NCBI GenBank assembly: GCA_030038645.1
Contig: JASHSR010000147.1
Span: 1 to 9,453 of the forward strand
DNA length: 9,453 nucleotides
Origin: Gammaproteobacteria bacterium
GTDB lineage: Bacteria; Pseudomonadota; Gammaproteobacteria; Steroidobacterales; Steroidobacteraceae
Reading direction: 5' to 3'
Shown here: positions 7,621 to 9,453 of the stretch, piece after piece
Layout: the number at the start of each line of letters is the position of its first letter
Position numbering within the stretch: the first letter of the stretch is position 1
Program-made: the position numbers and the translations under genes
Notes under the pieces: generated by a model
Database searches by the model: none
The model's input: the letters and a program-made list of their open reading frames with translations, nothing else
What the model was told of the DNA's origin: nothing

Positions 7621-8642
7621 GAGGGCGCCTCGGCGGGGGAGTGCGGGGGTGGCCTCAGCGCGGGCGCGCCGCTCGGCGCGCGGGCGCCGCGAGAGCGCTG
7701 CGTGAGGCCGGAGAATTCGAGCTCGCGGACGTCACCGAGCTTGTAGATGAGCTCGCCGAGCGCACCCGCGCAGATGAGCATGAAGGCCGAGATGAGGAAG
7801 ATCACGCCGGCGCCGGCGAGGGGCAAGGAGAACGGCTCCGCGCGCATCAAGGCCGTGCAGAGTGCGTAGCCGAGCGCGACGCTCCCGAGCGCGAGCATCG
7901 GCAGCGACAGCATCCCGAACCAGAGCAGCGGGCGCGAGGTGAACGAGGCGACGGTCTTGATGACGAGGAGGTCGAGCAGCACCTTGTAGATGCGCGACAG
8001 GCCGTACTTCGAGCGGCCGAACTGCCGCGCGTGGTGGCGCACCTTGATCTCCGCGATGCGCGGGCCGGCGATGAGCGCCATCGCCGGGATGAAGCGGTGC
8101 ATCTCCGAGTAGAGCGGGATGCGCTTGATGAGCGTCGCGCGGTACGCCTTGAGCGAGCAGCCGTTGTCGTGGATCGGCACGCCCGTCACGCGGGCGATGA
8201 GCGCATTGGCGATGCGCGAGGGAATCTTGCGCGAGAGAAGCTTGTCTTGCCGGTCGTGTCGCCACCCGACGACGATGTCGCAGCCGTCCTCGATCTTCGC
8301 GAGCAACAGCGGGATGTCCGCCGGATCATTCTGCAAGTCACCGTCCATCGTGACGATCACATCGCCGCGCGCCTGCTCGATGCCGGCCGCCATGGCGGGG
8401 GTCTGGCCGTAATTGCGACGAAACTTCACTACCCGTACGCGCGGATCGTCTCGCGCGAGCTCGGCGGCCGCCGCGAACGTTCCGTCACGGCTGCCGTCGT
8501 CGACGAGGACGATCTCGAACACTGCTCCCAGCGGCTCGACGGCGCGCACGATCGCCTCGTGAAGCGGTCGTACGCATTCCTCTTCGTTGAAGAGGGGAAC
8601 GACGATTGAGAGCTCGGGTCGCAAAGCCACGGCCTCGCGCAT
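7614..8642 (-). CDS. GT2 polyprenyl-phosphate glycosyltransferase (ArnC/GtrB-like)
   Basis: This is a membrane-anchored inverting glycosyltransferase of 342 aa, likely to load a sugar from a nucleotide donor onto undecaprenyl phosphate at the cytoplasmic face. The GT2 domain has LSIVVPLFNEEE (11-22), VDDGSRDGT (47-55), and the metal-binding VTMDGDLQNDPADI (97-110) with D100 and D102. Further motifs are GCSLKAYR (161-168) and QFGRSKYG (208-215). Two hydrophobic helices follow (about 238-265 and 272-298), as in ArnC, GtrB and DPM1. It is the first gene of the minus-strand operon. The start is uncertain: ATG 8642 has no clear Shine-Dalgarno and lies just downstream of a sigma-54-like element that would place the transcript start inside the gene. 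The GTG at 8630 or TTG at 8624, the latter with GAGG seven bases before it, would still retain the whole GT2 domain. Confidence 0.92.
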   Translation of the reverse strand: MREAVALRPELSIVVPLFNEEECVRPLHEAIVRAVEPLGAVFEIVLVDDGSRDGTFAAAAELARDDPRVRVVKFRRNYGQTPAMAAGIEQARGDVIVTMDGDLQNDPADIPLLLAKIEDGCDIVVGWRHDRQDKLLSRKIPSRIANALIARVTGVPIHDNGCSLKAYRATLIKRIPLYSEMHRFIPAMALIAGPRIAEIKVRHHARQFGRSKYGLSRIYKVLLDLLVIKTVASFTSRPLLWFGMLSLPMLALGSVALGYALCTALMRAEPFSLPLAGAGVIFLISAFMLICAGALGELIYKLGDVRELEFSGLTQRSRGARAPSGAPALRPPPHSPAEAPSC

Positions 8643-8644
8643 CC

Positions 8645-8658
8645 GCAAGGAACGTGCC
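8645..8658 (-). promoter_or_regulatory. Sigma-54-like -24/-12 element, minus strand
   Basis: Read on the minus strand, GGCACGTTCCTTGC matches the sigma-54 consensus TGGCACG-N4-TTGC, with GG-N10-GC spacing exact and only the first T replaced by C. The predicted transcript start would be near 8633, inside the annotated ATG-initiated reading frame. Either the true start codon is the downstream GTG 8630 or TTG 8624, or the match is fortuitous. It points into the glycosyltransferase operon. Confidence 0.4.
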
Positions 8659-8663
8659 GCGGC

Positions 8664-8679
8664 GGGAACAGGACTTGCT
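8664..8679 (+). promoter_or_regulatory. Sigma-54-like -24/-12 element, plus strand
   Basis: GGGAACAGGACTTGCT has the invariant GG and GC of a sigma-54 promoter at the correct 10-nt spacing, a perfect TTGC with a following T, and three mismatches in the -24 block. Transcription would start near 8690, giving a leader of about 67 nt before the export gene. No convincing sigma-70 -35/-10 pair was found in this interval. It is weaker than the minus-strand match beside it, and the two lie back to back, 5 bp apart. Confidence 0.3.
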
Positions 8680-8717
8680 TGCGGCTACGGAGAAGCTGTC
8701 GCTCCAAAGAAACAACT

Positions 8718-8741
8718 GGCTCTCGCCCAATGCGGAGAGCC
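8718..8741. promoter_or_regulatory. Inverted repeat upstream of the export gene RBS
   Basis: GGCTCTC (8718-8724) and GAGAGCC (8735-8741) form a perfect 7-bp inverted repeat with a 10-nt spacer. An inner CGC/GCG pairing can extend the stem if one G is bulged. It sits 5 nt before the AGGAGG ribosome binding site and roughly 97 bp upstream of the predicted minus-strand transcript start. It could be an activator or repressor operator, or a leader hairpin that affects translation of the export gene. Function is inferred from position only. Confidence 0.4.
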
Positions 8742-8746
8742 CAACG

Positions 8747-8752
8747 AGGAGG
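8747..8752 (+). promoter_or_regulatory. Strong ribosome binding site of the export gene
   Basis: AGGAGG lies four bases before the ATG at 8757. It decides the start against the upstream in-frame ATG at 8730 and TTG at 8679, neither of which has such a site. Confidence 0.8.
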
Positions 8753-8756
8753 CCCG

Positions 8757-9338
8757 ATGCCTGACGGACGTTCTCACGCGCTTTGCGCCGGCCTTGTCGC
8801 GCTCGCCTTTTGCGGGCTCGCGCCCTCCGCGCAGGAGAGCACCTATCGCGATGCGCCTTACACGGTGAAGCCGGGTGACACGCTCAGTGTCTCGGTGTGG
8901 AAAGAGCCCGACTTGAGCGGACCGCAGCTCGTGCGGCCGGATGGCACGTTTTCCATTCCGCTCGTCGGACAGATCGACGCTCGGGATAAAACCGTGATGC
9001 AGCTTCAGCAGATCGTCACCGAGCGGCTGCATCGCTTCATCGCCGACCCCGTCGTCACCGTCTCGGTGCAGAGCATCCAGGGCAACAAAGTTTACGTGAT
9101 CGGCCAGGTCGCCAAGCCCGGCGAGTTCGTCGTCAATCCGCGCGTCGATGTCATGCAGGCGCTCAGCATGGCCGGCGGCATGACGCCGTTCGCGAAGCTG
9201 GGTGACATCATGATTTTGAGGCGCCTCGCGGATGGGCGGCAGCAAGCCATCGCATTCCGCTACACGGATGTGGAGCACGGGAAGGATCTCCAGCAGAACA
9301 TCACGCTGGAGGCCGGCGATGTCGTCGTCGTACCGTAA
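8757..9338 (+). CDS. Short periplasmic polysaccharide export protein (Wza/EpsE-like)
   Basis: This 193-aa protein belongs to the Wza (OPX) polysaccharide export family. A signal peptide covers residues 1 to about 25 (hydrophobic core LCAGLVALAFCGLA, likely cut after A-P-S-A). The two cysteines do not sit in a lipobox, so a lipoprotein is unlikely. The poly-export domain spans about 33-106, with YTVKPGDTLSVSVWKEPDLS at 35-54 and VRPDGTFSIPLVG at 59-71. One SLBB-type domain follows (about 110-193), with KVYVIGQVAKPGEF at 111-124. Full Wza has further SLBB repeats and a C-terminal outer-membrane helix; both are missing, as in the short export proteins of exosortase-associated (XrtA/EpsE) and similar loci. 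It therefore probably needs a separate outer-membrane channel, which fits the putative beta-barrel gene that overlaps its end. It is the first gene of the plus-strand unit and diverges from the glycosyltransferase operon. Confidence 0.92.
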   Translation: MPDGRSHALCAGLVALAFCGLAPSAQESTYRDAPYTVKPGDTLSVSVWKEPDLSGPQLVRPDGTFSIPLVGQIDARDKTVMQLQQIVTERLHRFIADPVVTVSVQSIQGNKVYVIGQVAKPGEFVVNPRVDVMQALSMAGGMTPFAKLGDIMILRRLADGRQQAIAFRYTDVEHGKDLQQNITLEAGDVVVVP

Positions 9339-9453
9339 GCCGCCCTTCGCGGCGGTCCGGCGCAGCGGCACGGTTGTTGCGAGCGCCGTGCTCCTCATGA
9401 CCGGGGCAATGACAGCACGGAGTGCGTCGTGGCAATTCAATCCGCGGGTGGAG
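9319..9453 (+). CDS. Secreted protein, probable outer-membrane beta-barrel (5' partial)
   Basis: A frame opening at ATG 9319 stays open for 45 codons to the end of the window and starts inside the export gene, overlapping it by 20 nt. GGAGG (9308-9312) lies six bases upstream, a well placed ribosome binding site. The product begins with a basic n-region (YRKPPFAAVRR, 5-15) and a hydrophobic core (GTVVASAVLLMTGAM, 17-31). A likely signal-peptidase site follows around residues 33-37. The mature part begins WQFNPRVE, which resembles the first strand of outer-membrane beta-barrels encoded in exopolysaccharide loci. The secretion signal is seen directly; the beta-barrel assignment is inferred from eight residues and the neighbourhood. 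Confidence 0.65.
   Translation, partial: MSSSYRKPPFAAVRRSGTVVASAVLLMTGAMTARSASWQFNPRVE

Noticed and set aside
8680..8756. Sigma-70 promoter for the export gene
   Set aside because: TTGCTT at 8675 could serve as a -35 box, but no TATAAT-like hexamer lies 16-18 nt downstream.
8757..8816. Lipoprotein signal in the export protein
   Set aside because: The cysteines at residues 10 and 19 are preceded by H-A-L and L-A-F, neither of which fits a lipobox; ordinary signal-peptidase I cleavage after A-P-S-A fits better.

Overview
The window is a GC-rich, tightly packed exopolysaccharide biosynthesis and export locus. The dehydrogenase at 1341-2654 closely resembles Pseudomonas AlgD in length, motifs and C-terminal residues. 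There are also tandem ArnC/GtrB-type glycosyltransferases, a short Wza-family protein and sigma-54-like promoter elements. Together these suggest a GC-rich member of the Pseudomonadota (beta or gamma), probably environmental. This assignment is inference. I see no tRNA, rRNA, CRISPR array or mobile element.

Layout. A short divergent intergenic region (8643-8756) separates two transcription units. To the left, on the minus strand and read from right to left, are: a membrane-anchored GT2 glycosyltransferase (7614-8642); a second, paralogous GT2 whose DxD motif is destroyed (6529-7620); a GT4 glycosyltransferase (5291-6532); a metallo-beta-lactamase-fold protein (3975-5330); a 98-bp gap with a strong inverted repeat; another GT4 (2668-3876); an AlgD-like GDP-mannose 6-dehydrogenase (1341-2654); a third GT4 (35-1318); and possibly the first codons of a further gene (1-24). 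The first four genes overlap one another by 4-40 nt, so they look translationally coupled. To the right, on the plus strand, are a short periplasmic polysaccharide export protein (8757-9338) and, overlapping its end by 20 nt, the start of a secreted protein that runs off the window (9319-9453) and is probably an outer-membrane beta-barrel.

How the genes may work together. The dehydrogenase would supply a GDP-linked uronic acid (GDP-mannuronate). The membrane GT2 pair and the three GT4 enzymes would build a repeat unit on a lipid carrier at the inner membrane. The metallo-hydrolase may modify the sugar or process the product. The export protein and the putative beta-barrel would carry the polymer through the envelope. 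No alginate polymerase (Alg8/Alg44), flippase, Wzy polymerase, chain-length regulator or initiating phosphoglycosyltransferase lies in the window, so the polymer is probably a uronate-containing heteropolysaccharide rather than alginate. The layout recalls exosortase (XrtA/PEP-CTERM)-associated polysaccharide loci, but no exosortase gene is present here to confirm that.

Most noteworthy: the DxD-less GT2 next to its intact paralogue; the stand-alone metallo-hydrolase with an SCP2/CMAH-like C-terminus inside a glycosyltransferase operon; AlgD outside an alginate context; and back-to-back sigma-54-like promoter elements plus an inverted repeat in the divergent region.
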